64,000 nucleotides of DNA from Microbacterium sp. HD4P20 (GTDB taxonomy: Bacteria > Actinomycetota > Actinomycetes > Actinomycetales > Microbacteriaceae): NCBI RefSeq assembly GCF_019449275.2, contig NZ_JAHZQZ020000012.1, positions 434,001-498,000 on the forward strand, given 5' to 3'. The notes under the pieces are model-generated. The model was given only the letters and a program-made list of their open reading frames with translations, was not told the DNA's origin and did no database searches. Of the stretch, positions 46,074 to 55,076 are shown in pieces; position 1 is the first letter of the stretch, and each line of letters opens with the position of its first letter. A program made the translations under genes and the position numbers.

Positions 46074-47105
46074 TCAGTCGTCGCTCACCCGCAGCACCAG
46101 CTTCCCGCGGGTGTGTCCGTCCTCGAGGCGGCGGTGCGCGGCGGCGACGTCCGAGAGGTCGAAGACCGCGTCGATGTAGACCTGCACCGCGCCGGAGTCG
46201 AGCAGGCGCGCGATCGTCCCGAGTGCTCCGCCGTCCGGGGCGACCTTGAACGAGGTCGCGCGGACCCCGGCTGCGGCCGCCGCGTCGGCGTATCCCGTCC
46301 ACGAGCCGGTGGGCACCACGACATACAGGCCGCCGGGTCGCAGCACGTTCAGCGACCGCGTGCCGGTGTCGCCGTGGACGTTGCCGACGAGGTCGATGAC
46401 GACGTCGACATCGGCGACCACCTCGTCGAACCGGGTGGTGGTGTGGTCGATCACCACAGCCGCGCCGAGCTCGCGCAGCCACGCGGCGTTGCGTCCCGAC
46501 GCGGTGGTCGTCACGTGGGCGCCGAAGTACGCGGCGAACTGCACGGCGAAGTGGCCGACACCGCCACTGCCCGCGTGGATCAGAACTCGCTGCCCTTCGT
46601 GCGCGCGTGCGGTCTCGACCACGAGGCCCCACGCGGTCAGTGCCGCGAGCGGGACGCCGGCGGCCTCGACGTGCGACAGCGCGTGCGGCTTGCGCGCCAC
46701 CGACAGCGAGGGCACCACCGTGTACTCCGCGTACGTCCCGCCCGATCGCGGGAACGGTGCCATGCCGAAGACCGGCGTCCCCGGTGGAAGCGGGTGGGCC
46801 TCGTACGGGCTCTTGACCACCACTCCGCTGAAGTCGTAGCCGAGCAGCGCAGGCTGGTGGTCGACCGCACCCCACACACCTCGACCCGCACGTGTCTTCG
46901 CGTCGATGGGATTGACCCCCGCGGCGATGACGCGCACGAGCAGTTCGCTCATCACGGGCGACGGAACGGGTACGGATGCCGCGCGCAGCGCGTCGGCGTC
47001 ACCCGGAGCATCCAGGACCATGGCGCGCATCTCGGCGGGCGGGTCGGGCACAGTGCTTCCATCGCTCACCGGTGCGGCTGCCGATCTCAGCGGTCGGAAT
47101 CTCAT
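46074..47105 (-). CDS. zinc-independent quinone oxidoreductase-like MDR protein
   Basis: 343 residues; GGAAGGAG lies 7 nt before ATG 47105, which decides the start. MDR fold: AAGVNPIDAKTRAG, LGYDFSGVV, the cofactor loop LIHAGSGGVGHFAVQFA, and the tail SDVAAAHRRLEDGHTRGKLVL typical of quinone oxidoreductases (Qor/zeta-crystallin side). No structural zinc cysteines. It reduces quinones or enones with NADPH. It stands alone. The 205-bp gap upstream shows no clear operator. Confidence 0.85.
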   Translation of the reverse strand: MRFRPLRSAAAPVSDGSTVPDPPAEMRAMVLDAPGDADALRAASVPVPSPVMSELLVRVIAAGVNPIDAKTRAGRGVWGAVDHQPALLGYDFSGVVVKSPYEAHPLPPGTPVFGMAPFPRSGGTYAEYTVVPSLSVARKPHALSHVEAAGVPLAALTAWGLVVETARAHEGQRVLIHAGSGGVGHFAVQFAAYFGAHVTTTASGRNAAWLRELGAAVVIDHTTTRFDEVVADVDVVIDLVGNVHGDTGTRSLNVLRPGGLYVVVPTGSWTGYADAAAAAGVRATSFKVAPDGGALGTIARLLDSGAVQVYIDAVFDLSDVAAAHRRLEDGHTRGKLVLRVSDD

Positions 47106-47310
47106 GGGTGTGCTCCTTCCGCGTGCGCGTCGTCGGCGACAGCGCTCGTCACGGCGCCGATGTCAGTCAACCGTGTGATTGTCTCGTCCGTGTTACGCGA
47201 TTGCTACCAGTGCGAACCGCTCCGGATGCCGCCGTGATGAGTTCGCCGGTACCGCCCTGCAGCACGAGCGCCGCGGAAGAGGGTGCGCTCCGCGCGCGGA
47301 TCCGTCTGGT

Positions 47311-48501
47311 TCAGCTGCGCGTGGCCCGGGCCTCGACGCCGGCGGGGGAGAGGACGTGCTGCACGACCATGATCGCCGCACCGAGCACGCCGGACGTCTC
47401 GCCTGCTTGTGACTGCACGATACCCAGATGTTGCGTCGCGAGCGGGATAGACCGCCGGTAGACGACCTCGCGTACGCCGGCGAGGAGGTGCTCGCCCGCG
47501 CGGGCGACGCTCCCGCCGATGACGATGATCGACGGGTTCAGCATGTTCACCACGGTCGCGAGCACTTCCCCGACCTCGCGGCCGGCTTGCCGTGTCGCCG
47601 AGATCGCGGCAGGGTTGCCGGCTCGAACGAGCTGGACGACATCGCTGCTGTCGGTCGCCTCGATGCCCTGGGAGCGGAGGTCGGCGGCGATCGCCGTGCC
47701 ACTCGCGATCGCCTCCAGATCGCGTTCGTCACCGGGCGGTCTCGGCGAGTCATGGCTGTATGGCACCTGCACGTGGCCCATGTCGCCGGCCGAACCCTGA
47801 GCACCTCGCTGCAACTCGCCGCCCGAGATGATGCCCGCGCCGATTCCGGTCGCGACCTTCACGAAGATCAGGTCGTCGACATGAGGCCAGCTCACTGCGC
47901 GCTCGCCGAGCGCGAGGATGTTGACGTCGTTGTCGACAAGGACGGGGAGGTCGAAGGTGCGCTGCACATAGGCAGGCACATCGAACCGGTCCCAGCCGGG
48001 CATGATCGGCGGATTCGTGGGTCGCCCCGTGGAGTGCTCCACAGGGCCAGGCACGCCGATGCCGACGCCGACGAGATGGGAACCGTCGTGCGCCCCCGCT
48101 TCGAGCAGTTGGGTCCCTTCGGCGATAACGCTGTCTAGGACCCTCTCCGGGCCGTCGGCGATGCGGAGTGAGCGCGTGCGGCTGGAGAGGATGCGACCCG
48201 ACAGGTCGGCCAGCGCGACGGTCGCGTGCGTGGCGCCCAGGTCGACGGCGAGGACGAGCCCGGCGAGCGGATTGAAGGCCACGCGCGCGGGCGGGCGTCC
48301 CCCCGTCGACACGGCCTCGCCGGCTGGGTGGACGAGTCCCGACGCGACCAGTGCGTCGACGCGCGATGAGACCGTGGAGCGGGCGAGGCCTGTCAGCGCT
48401 GCCAACTCAGCCTTGGTGCGCGCGCGGCCGTCACGAAGGATCTGAAAAATCTCTCCGGCACCGGGACTGGCGGCTCCCGTGGCGCGCCCCGCGTCGACCA
48501 T
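47311..48501 (-). CDS. ROK-family transcriptional repressor lacking the zinc motif
   Basis: 396 residues, ATG 48501. N-terminal MarR-like helix-turn-helix (IFQILRDGRARTKAELAALTGLARSTVSSRVDAL in part), then a ROK sugar-kinase-like domain with VDLGATHATVALAD, GVGIGVPGPVE and IIVIGGSVARAG. The usual CxCGxxGCxE zinc site after GHVQV is replaced by SHDSPRPPGDERDLE, so it has no metal cysteines. It is divergent from the sugar-importer operon and likely represses it until its sugar binds. Confidence 0.88.
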   Translation of the reverse strand: MVDAGRATGAASPGAGEIFQILRDGRARTKAELAALTGLARSTVSSRVDALVASGLVHPAGEAVSTGGRPPARVAFNPLAGLVLAVDLGATHATVALADLSGRILSSRTRSLRIADGPERVLDSVIAEGTQLLEAGAHDGSHLVGVGIGVPGPVEHSTGRPTNPPIMPGWDRFDVPAYVQRTFDLPVLVDNDVNILALGERAVSWPHVDDLIFVKVATGIGAGIISGGELQRGAQGSAGDMGHVQVPYSHDSPRPPGDERDLEAIASGTAIAADLRSQGIEATDSSDVVQLVRAGNPAAISATRQAGREVGEVLATVVNMLNPSIIVIGGSVARAGEHLLAGVREVVYRRSIPLATQHLGIVQSQAGETSGVLGAAIMVVQHVLSPAGVEARATRS

Positions 48502-48563
48502 GGCGACAGTAAAGCACACGACTTCACGACATCCAGCATCCATCTTCAGATCACGGCATGGTT

Positions 48564-48589
48564 ACTTTTGACGGAGGAGTAGCAAAAGT
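48564..48589. promoter_or_regulatory. candidate ROK operator
   Basis: ACTTTTG-N12-CAAAAGT in the divergent gap between the ROK gene and the sugar operon. It is AT-rich in GC-rich surroundings, and the CTTTTG...CAAAAG half sites resemble other ROK/NagC-type operators. It lies about 30 bp before the small open frame at 48617. Confidence 0.55.
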
Positions 48590-48616
48590 CAGGAGGGTCG
48601 TGTCACAATCGTCCAC

Positions 48617-48796
48617 ATGACAACGGATGTCACCGACGCCGGTGTCGGAACGATCCGCACCGGACGTCTCGGCTCGCGCTCGTGCAGCCTCTCGGACGGA
48701 CTGCCCGCTTTCGCCGACGGCCTGCGGGCCGCGGTGTTCACTGATGCCGTGCTCGAGGCGGCGCAGTCCCGAACCCGGATCGAGGTGACCGCATGA
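48617..48796 (+). pseudogene. C-terminal remnant of a Gfo/Idh/MocA dehydrogenase
   Basis: 59-codon open frame, ATG 48617, ending in ATGA overlap with the ABC ATPase gene. The part PAFADGLRAAVFTDAVLEAA is how Gfo/Idh/MocA oxidoreductases end (an F.DGL.A..V.DAV..S pattern), but the whole catalytic portion is missing. Most likely a deletion fused the promoter to the last third of a dehydrogenase gene while keeping translational coupling to the importer. It could still be translated as a short leader peptide. Confidence 0.5.
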
Positions 48797-50361
48797 GCGA
48801 GACCGTGCTTGCCGGCACGCCCCTGCCCGAAGACAAGATCGATGTCGTGCTGGAAGCGCGCGGGATCTCCAAGAGCTTCTTCGGAGTCACCGTGCTGTCG
48901 GGCATCGACATGGACGTTCGTCGGGGCGAGGTCCACGGCCTTGTCGGAGAGAACGGTGCAGGTAAGTCCACCTTGATGAAGGTCCTTGCCGGGGTGCATC
49001 AGGCCGACGAGGGCTCCGTGGAGTTCGAGGGCCGGCATGTCGAGTTCACTCACCCCCGGCAGGCGATGGACGCAGGCCTGGTGACGGTGTTCCAGGAGTT
49101 CAACCTGCTGCCCGAGCGCACTGTCGCCCAGAACGTCTTCCTCGGTCGTGAGCCGCGCAAGGCCGGGTTCATCGACAGCGCAGGAATGGTGCGCCGCACG
49201 CGGACGCTGCTCGAAGACCTCGGCGTCACCTTCATCGACCCGGCCGCCCGGGTGGGTTCGCTGTCTGTGGCCGAGCAGCAGATCGTCGAGATCGTCAAGG
49301 CGCTCTCGTTCGATGCGCGAGTCATCTCGATGGACGAGCCGACGGCAGCGCTCAGCGATCACGAGGTCGAGCTGCTCTACGCGATCATCCGGCGCCTCAC
49401 CGCGCGCGGCGTCGCCGTCATCTACGTCTCGCACCGACTCAAAGAGATCTTCGACCTCTGCGACCGCATCACGATCCTGAAGGACGGTTCGCTGGTGTCG
49501 ACGGATGCCGCCGCCGACCTCACCAGTGCGGAACTGGTGCACCGCATGGTAGGACGCCCGATCCAGTCGTACTTCCCGGGCCCCGTCGAGGGGACCGCCG
49601 TCGGAGACGCGCGCCTGGAGCTCGAGAACTGTGGGAACGAGTTCGTCGACGGCGTCACGCTCACGCTGCGCGCCGGCGAGATCGTCGGCGTCGCGGGTCT
49701 GCAGGGTTCGGGGCGCACCGAGCTCGTCGAGGGCATCTTCGGCGTCCACGGCTTCAGTCGTGGGCGGGTGATGCTCGACGGCAGATCCGCGCGGTTCACG
49801 AGTGCCCGCGCCGCCGTCCGGGCGGGAGTCGCCCTGGTCACCGAAGACCGCAAGGCTCAGGGACTCGCGCTGGGGCAGTCGGTGCTCGACAATGCGCTGC
49901 TCGTGGTGCGGAGCGTCTTCACGGGGCGCATGGGCTCGGCTCGCCGGCAGGTCCCGGGCGTTCTGACCTCGCTCGAGGTCTCGTCGAGAGGCGTCGACCA
50001 GGAGGTGCGGTTCCTCTCCGGCGGCAATCAGCAGAAGGTCGTGCTCGCGAAGTGGCTCGTCACCGACCCGCAGGTCGTGCTGTTCGACGAGCCCACCCGC
50101 GGCATCGATGTCGGCGCGAAGATCGCCGTCTATCAGCTGATGCGGCAGCTTGCCGCCGAAGGGAAGGCGGTGCTCATGGTCTCGAGCGAGCTGCCCGAGA
50201 TCATCGGTATGAGCGACCGCATCCTGGTCATGCGCGACGGCGAGCTCGCCGCCGAGCTTCCCGCTGACGCCGCCGAGCACGAGGTGCTCGCGGCGGCGAC
50301 CGGCTCACCCGTCGTAGAGGTTCCAGATCCCCGCCTCGACGAGGAAGGAGAGCGCTCGTGA
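48793..50361 (+). CDS. CUT2 sugar ABC transporter ATP-binding protein (RbsA/MglA type)
   Basis: 522 residues with two ABC domains in tandem. The first has Walker A GENGAGKST, the Q-loop in VTVFQEFNLLPE, signature LSVAEQQ and Walker B VISMDEPTAALS. The second has a degenerate Walker A, GLQGSGRTE, but intact signature LSGGNQQK and Walker B VVLFDEPTRGID. This is the standard CUT2 layout. It powers the two permeases encoded next and overlaps the first by GTGA. Confidence 0.95.
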   Translation: MSETVLAGTPLPEDKIDVVLEARGISKSFFGVTVLSGIDMDVRRGEVHGLVGENGAGKSTLMKVLAGVHQADEGSVEFEGRHVEFTHPRQAMDAGLVTVFQEFNLLPERTVAQNVFLGREPRKAGFIDSAGMVRRTRTLLEDLGVTFIDPAARVGSLSVAEQQIVEIVKALSFDARVISMDEPTAALSDHEVELLYAIIRRLTARGVAVIYVSHRLKEIFDLCDRITILKDGSLVSTDAAADLTSAELVHRMVGRPIQSYFPGPVEGTAVGDARLELENCGNEFVDGVTLTLRAGEIVGVAGLQGSGRTELVEGIFGVHGFSRGRVMLDGRSARFTSARAAVRAGVALVTEDRKAQGLALGQSVLDNALLVVRSVFTGRMGSARRQVPGVLTSLEVSSRGVDQEVRFLSGGNQQKVVLAKWLVTDPQVVLFDEPTRGIDVGAKIAVYQLMRQLAAEGKAVLMVSSELPEIIGMSDRILVMRDGELAAELPADAAEHEVLAAATGSPVVEVPDPRLDEEGERS

Positions 50362-51458
50362 AGCGCATCCGCGTCGATTCGACCGTCATCGTCCTCGCCA
50401 TCCTGATCCTCACGATCGCCGTCGGCGCGATCCTCGTGGCCACGGTCGGTCGAAACTTCTTCAGCCCCGGCAACATCCGCGACATCCTCACCGGCATGAG
50501 CGTTCTCGGCCTCGTCGCGATCGGCCAGACGCTCGTCGTCCTGGGCGCCTCGCTCGATCTGTCGGTCACATACGTCATGAGCCTCGCGAGCCTCATCGCC
50601 GCGACCACGATGAACGGCAACGCCGCCAACATCCCGTGGGCAGTGACCCTCACGCTGATCCTGTGCGCCGCGATCGGGCTCGCGAACGGGTTGATCGTGA
50701 CGGTCCTCAAGGTCAACGGATTCATCGCGACCCTGGGCGTCGGGCTCATTCTCCAGGGGGTGCTGAACACGAACTTCCAGGGAAGCGCGGGGGCCGTGCC
50801 GTGGGAGTTCCAAGTGATCGGCGCAACGGGCGTCGGGCCGGTTCCGGTGTCGACCATCATCATGCTCGTGCTCGCGGTCGTGGTCTGGTTCCTCCTCGGC
50901 CGCACGCGAACCGGCGCCCACCTCTTCGCCGTCGGCGGCGATCCCGAAGTCGCCCGCCTCTCGGGCGTGCGCACACGCCCTCCGCTGATCACCGCGCACG
51001 TCCTTTGCTCGGTGTTCGCCGGTCTCGCAGGTCTGCTGCTGGCCAGCCGCCTCGGCGTCGGCAGCCCCACCGTGGGTCAGCAGGGCGGGTACGGACTCCT
51101 CTCCATCGCGGCGGTGGTGCTGGGCGGCACGCTGCTGCTCGGTGGACGCGGCTCGATCTGGGGCACCATCGGCGGCGTCGCCATCTTCGCCGTCGTCGAC
51201 AACGTGATGAGCGTCATGCAGGTCAACCCCTTCTTCAAGGATGTCGTCCGCGGGGTCGTCATCGTGGCCGCGGTCGCCGTGTACAGCCGCCGGGCCATCG
51301 TCCGCCGTCGGCCGCGTTTCGGGCCCGGCGGGACGAGAACGGGCGGGGATGCCGTGGCCGAGGCCGCCCCTCCCGCCATGGTCGCCGCATCCCACACCCG
51401 GGAAGCCGAGGCGGTCGCGAACGATCCCCGTCCGACGGCGGAGGGAGACCGGTCATGA
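50358..51458 (+). CDS. CUT2 sugar ABC transporter permease
   Basis: 366 residues from GTG 50358. Eight to ten membrane segments. CUT2 signatures: LVVLGASLDLSVTYVMSLASL, ANGLIVTVLKVNGFIATLG, and ARLSGVRTRPPLITAHVLCS before the last helices. An alanine/proline-rich cytoplasmic tail of ~40 residues follows. Likely forms a heterodimeric channel with the next permease; the ATGA overlap supports equal expression. Confidence 0.93.
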   Translation: MKRIRVDSTVIVLAILILTIAVGAILVATVGRNFFSPGNIRDILTGMSVLGLVAIGQTLVVLGASLDLSVTYVMSLASLIAATTMNGNAANIPWAVTLTLILCAAIGLANGLIVTVLKVNGFIATLGVGLILQGVLNTNFQGSAGAVPWEFQVIGATGVGPVPVSTIIMLVLAVVVWFLLGRTRTGAHLFAVGGDPEVARLSGVRTRPPLITAHVLCSVFAGLAGLLLASRLGVGSPTVGQQGGYGLLSIAAVVLGGTLLLGGRGSIWGTIGGVAIFAVVDNVMSVMQVNPFFKDVVRGVVIVAAVAVYSRRAIVRRRPRFGPGGTRTGGDAVAEAAPPAMVAASHTREAEAVANDPRPTAEGDRS

Positions 51459-52534
51459 ACTTCGTGCGCACTCTGGTGAGCCCGCGCGGCGCGGTGTTCC
51501 TGCTGCTGGCGATCCTGCTCATCGCGGTGATCGTGATGAATCCGAACTTCGCCGAGCCCGGTCAGATCATGCGCTACATCCAGCGCGTCGCTCCGATCGC
51601 TATCGTGGCCATCGGTCAGTACTTCGTCATCATCGCGGGCGAGTTCGATCTGTCACAGGGGTCGCTCATCACCGCGCAGGTGATCGTCGCCGGCAACCTC
51701 GTCGGCGAAGACGACTCGCGCACGATCCCCGTGTTGTGCCTCATGGTCGTGCTCGGTCTGTTCATCGGCTTGGTGAACGGGCTGCTCACGACGCTGCTGA
51801 AGGTGCCGTCCTTCATCGTCACGCTCGGCATGATGCTGGCACTCCTCGGACTGGTCCTGTGGTGGACCGGCGGCGCGGCGACCGGCAACCCGGCGGACAG
51901 CTTCCGGCAGATCGGTCGCGGCGGCATCCGTGATCTCGCGCTCATCGACTTCCTGCCGTGGTCGGTGCTGATCCTCGCCGCGTGGCTCGCTCTCGGCATC
52001 TGGGTCACCAAACGTCCACTCGGCAAGCTGCTGATCGCCATCGGCGACAACTCCCGCGCCGTCCGCTACTCGGGTGCCCGTGACTGGTGGGTCACGACGC
52101 GCGCCTTCATGATCTCGTCGCTGTCGGCCACGGTCTCGGCTGTGCTTCTCGTCGGGTACGCCGGCGTCCACCCCTCGGTGGGTCGCGGCTACGAGTTCAT
52201 CGCCATCACGGCGGTGGTGCTCGGAGGCGTCGTGCTCGGCGGCGGACGGGGATGGATCGTCGCAGCGGTGGCGGGCGCATTCGTGCTCGAGGCCCTCTTC
52301 CTGGTGCTGAACATCGCCGGAGTGCCGTCGTCGCTGCGCGACGCCGTGCAGGGTTTCATCATCATCGCCGCCGTCGCCTACTCGGGACTCGTGTTCCGCT
52401 CACGCCGCCGAGGGGCGGCCCCCACGCCTTCTCCCGATACGGGGAAGAAACCCGACGCGCCCGACGGCGCCGAGGAGTCGTCCGCATCACCCGCCCTCGC
52501 ACCAGAGGGCTCCGCACAAACCAGAGGAGACTAG
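51455..52534 (+). CDS. CUT2 sugar ABC transporter permease, second subunit
   Basis: 359 residues, ATG 51455. Same fold as the preceding permease: YFVIIAGEFDLSQGSLITAQVI, VNGLLTTLLKVPSFIVTLG and AVRYSGARDWWVTTRAFM. A hydrophilic tail of ~45 residues is present. Two distinct permeases replace the single RbsC-type subunit. The binding-protein gene follows after 2 nt. Confidence 0.93.
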   Translation: MNFVRTLVSPRGAVFLLLAILLIAVIVMNPNFAEPGQIMRYIQRVAPIAIVAIGQYFVIIAGEFDLSQGSLITAQVIVAGNLVGEDDSRTIPVLCLMVVLGLFIGLVNGLLTTLLKVPSFIVTLGMMLALLGLVLWWTGGAATGNPADSFRQIGRGGIRDLALIDFLPWSVLILAAWLALGIWVTKRPLGKLLIAIGDNSRAVRYSGARDWWVTTRAFMISSLSATVSAVLLVGYAGVHPSVGRGYEFIAITAVVLGGVVLGGGRGWIVAAVAGAFVLEALFLVLNIAGVPSSLRDAVQGFIIIAAVAYSGLVFRSRRRGAAPTPSPDTGKKPDAPDGAEESSASPALAPEGSAQTRGD

Positions 52535-52536
52535 CA

Positions 52537-53748
52537 ATGCGACGATCAGTGAAGATCGCCACCACATCGGTGGCGCTCGTCGGCCTCTTCGCCCTCGTAG
52601 GGTGTACGACCGACCCCAGCGTGGCCCCGCCGGACTCGTCCGCGGCGCCGAGCGAAGACGGTGGTGCCAACGAGTGGTTCGACCAGGAGCTGTTCGACAC
52701 GCAGATGGCTCAGCGAGAGGTTGTTCCGCAAGGACCCGAGGACGAGCCCTACCTGCAGCACATCGATGCCGAGATGGTCGACACCGCGCAGTATGCGTCG
52801 CCGGGCCCGAAGAAGGCCTGCTTCGCGAACGCGTCGATCTCGAACCCGTGGCGTCAGACGGGCTGGATCACGATGAACCAGCAGCTGCAGGTGCTGCAGG
52901 AGGCCGGCGTCATCAGCGAGATGGAGACGCGTGACGCGCAGGACTCGGACGACACGCAGATCGCCGACATCGACTACTTCATCTCGGAGGGCAACTGCGA
53001 CGTCTTCATCATCTCGCCCAACAGCACGGCGGCGATGACTCCGGCGGTCGAGCGCGCGTGCGAGACCGGCAAGCCTGTCATCGTCTTCGACCGAGGAGTC
53101 GAGACGGACTGCCCGGTCACGTTCATCCACCCCATCGGCGGGTTCGCGTGGGGCATCGACACGGCGCAGTTCCTCATCGACAACCTCGAGGAGGGCGACA
53201 AGGTCATCGGCCTTCGGATCCTCCCGGGTGTCGACGTGCTCGAGCAGCGCTGGGCGGCGGCCGAGCACCTGTTCGAAGAGGCGGGCATCGAGGCGGTCGA
53301 CTACTTCACCGGTGCAGACCCCGCTGAGATCAAGAGCATCATCTCGGATGAACTGGCCACGGGTGAGGTCGACGGCATCTGGATGGATGCCGGTGACGGC
53401 GCGGTCGCAGCCATCGAGGCGTTCGAGGACGCCGGCGTGGACTACCCCGTCATGACCGGTGAAGACGAGATGAGCTTCCTGCGCAAGTGGAAGGAGACCG
53501 GTCTCACTGGCCTTGCTCCGGTGTACTCGAACTTCCAGTGGCGCACCCCGCTGCTGGCGGTGCAGAAGATCTTCGCCGGCGAGGAGATCCCGAAGGAGTG
53601 GGTGCTCCCGCAGGTGCCGATCGAGGCCGGCGAGCTCGACGAGTGGCTCGAGGCGAATGACGGCATGCCCGACGGCCACTATGCGAAGTTCGGTGGCGAG
53701 AACCTGCCCGGCTACCCGGAGGTCTGGCAAGAGCGCCAGATCCCGTAA
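52537..53748 (+). CDS. CUT2 sugar-binding lipoprotein (peripla_BP_4)
   Basis: 403 residues. Lipoprotein signal MRRSVKIATTSVALVGLFALVGC with lipobox LVGC and lipidated C23. The mature domain has the ribose-binding-like fold: KKACFANASISNPWRQTGW, then DVFIISPNSTAAMTPAVERACETGKPVIVFDRG split over the conserved hinge. GAGGAG lies just before ATG 52537. An inter-gene hairpin after the stop may stabilise its message relative to downstream genes. Confidence 0.92.
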   Translation: MRRSVKIATTSVALVGLFALVGCTTDPSVAPPDSSAAPSEDGGANEWFDQELFDTQMAQREVVPQGPEDEPYLQHIDAEMVDTAQYASPGPKKACFANASISNPWRQTGWITMNQQLQVLQEAGVISEMETRDAQDSDDTQIADIDYFISEGNCDVFIISPNSTAAMTPAVERACETGKPVIVFDRGVETDCPVTFIHPIGGFAWGIDTAQFLIDNLEEGDKVIGLRILPGVDVLEQRWAAAEHLFEEAGIEAVDYFTGADPAEIKSIISDELATGEVDGIWMDAGDGAVAAIEAFEDAGVDYPVMTGEDEMSFLRKWKETGLTGLAPVYSNFQWRTPLLAVQKIFAGEEIPKEWVLPQVPIEAGELDEWLEANDGMPDGHYAKFGGENLPGYPEVWQERQIP

Positions 53749-53762
53749 CCCGCACCACCTGA

Positions 53763-53808
53763 CCGGGTCTCGTCCGGCCGCCGCAACAGGCGGACGGACG
53801 GGGCCCGG
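53763..53808 (+). terminator. intercistronic hairpin after the binding-protein gene
   Basis: A 20-bp stem (53763-53782 with 53789-53808, three non-Watson-Crick positions, two of them G-U) with a 6-nt loop and no T-run. It lies 15 nt after the stop and before the epimerase. It probably attenuates or protects the upstream part of the sugar operon. Confidence 0.5.
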
Positions 53809-53857
53809 CTCCCCGCACGATGCCGCCCGCCCTTTCCGACGATGAATGAGAAGCCCT

Positions 53858-54751
53858 ATGCAGCGCACGATCGGCGTGAACACGTGGGTATGGACATCGC
53901 CCCTGACCGACGAGTCGCTCGCGAGCCTCGCGCCGCGCATCGCCGAGATGGGCTTCGGTGCCATCGAGCTGCCGCTCGAGAACGCGGGGGACTGGGACGC
54001 CGCCCGCGCGCGGGATCTGCTGCAGCGGCTCGGGCTCGTCCCCGTCGTCGTCGGCGCGATGGGTCCGGGCCGCTCGCTGGTCGAGCGGACGGGCAACGTG
54101 CCGGCCACGCAGGAGTATCTGCGAACCTGCATCACGGCAGCGCAGACGGTCGGGGCATCCGTCATCGCGGGCCCGTTCTACGCGCCCACAGGGGTGACCT
54201 GGCGGATGACCCCCGAAGAGCGCGCCGAGGTCTCTGCGCAGTTGCGCCGCAATCTGCGCCCCCTCGTCGACGAGGCCGTCGCGACGGGCGTCATGCTCGC
54301 GGTCGAGCCGCTGAACCGCTATGAGACCAGCGTGATCAACACGGTCGAGCAGGGCCTCGACGCGCTCGCGCCACTCCTCGGCGAGGGGCTGGGCCTGGCG
54401 CTGGACACCTACCATCTCAACATCGAGGAGAAGAAGCCGGATGCCGCCATCCGCGCGGCAGGACGCCACATCGCCCACGTCCAGGTGTGCGGCAACGACC
54501 GCGGTGCCGTCGGCGATGATCACACAGACTGGCCGGCGACGCTGGATGCGCTCGACGCGGCCGGATACGACGGTGTCCTGGGCCTGGAGAGCTTCACCGG
54601 TGAGAATGCCACGATCGCGGTCGCCGCGTCGGTGTGGCGACCACTCGCGCCTTCGCAGGACGCCTTGGCCGAGCGCTCACTGGCCTATCTTGCCGCGCTG
54701 CAGGCGGAGCGCGGCACGGTCCACCCTTCACCCACTTCGTCTCATCAGTAA
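53858..54751 (+). CDS. ketose 3-epimerase-like sugar isomerase (D-tagatose/D-psicose 3-epimerase family)
   Basis: 297 residues; ATG 53858 preferred over 53846. TIM barrel with the family metal site E150 (VEPLNRYETSVINT), D183 (ALDTYHLNIEE), H207 (HIAHVQV) and E244 (GLESF). VEPLNRYET and LDTYHLNIEE are close to what I recall for D-tagatose 3-epimerase and D-psicose 3-epimerase. It would epimerise an imported ketose at C3. It lies between the importer and the oxidoreductase genes of one catabolic operon. Confidence 0.85.
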   Translation: MQRTIGVNTWVWTSPLTDESLASLAPRIAEMGFGAIELPLENAGDWDAARARDLLQRLGLVPVVVGAMGPGRSLVERTGNVPATQEYLRTCITAAQTVGASVIAGPFYAPTGVTWRMTPEERAEVSAQLRRNLRPLVDEAVATGVMLAVEPLNRYETSVINTVEQGLDALAPLLGEGLGLALDTYHLNIEEKKPDAAIRAAGRHIAHVQVCGNDRGAVGDDHTDWPATLDALDAAGYDGVLGLESFTGENATIAVAASVWRPLAPSQDALAERSLAYLAALQAERGTVHPSPTSSHQ

Positions 54752-54760
54752 GGGATCCCG

Positions 54761-55054
54761 ATGTCGATTCAGCACACCGTCGTCTTCCGGCTCATCCACG
54801 CTCCGGGCTCGGAGGAGGAGCGGGAGTTCCTCGAGACCGGGCGTCGCACCCTGACTCAGATCCCGGGGGTGACCGACTTCGCCGTGAGGCGCCAGGTGAG
54901 CCCGAAGAGTGACCTGAGGCACCAGTTCACGATGGTGTTCGCCGACGAGGACGCCTATGACGCCTACAACGCGCACCCCGCGCACGTCGACTTCGTAGCG
55001 CGCCGCTGGGTGCCCGAAGTCGCGGCGTTCCAGGAATACGACTTCTCGAATTGA
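54761..55054 (+). CDS. stress-responsive A/B barrel (Dabb) domain protein
   Basis: 97 residues, 9 nt after the epimerase stop. Begins QHTVVFRLIHAPGSEEEREFL and has the late HPAHVDFVARRWVPEVAAFQEYDF that marks Dabb proteins. Family members are dimeric and mostly of unknown function; some act as cyclases or sugar-operon accessory proteins. Its retention in this operon suggests a role in handling the sugar intermediate. Confidence 0.8.
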   Translation: MSIQHTVVFRLIHAPGSEEEREFLETGRRTLTQIPGVTDFAVRRQVSPKSDLRHQFTMVFADEDAYDAYNAHPAHVDFVARRWVPEVAAFQEYDFSN

Positions 55055-55076
55055 CTCCCCAGAGAGAGGACACGCG

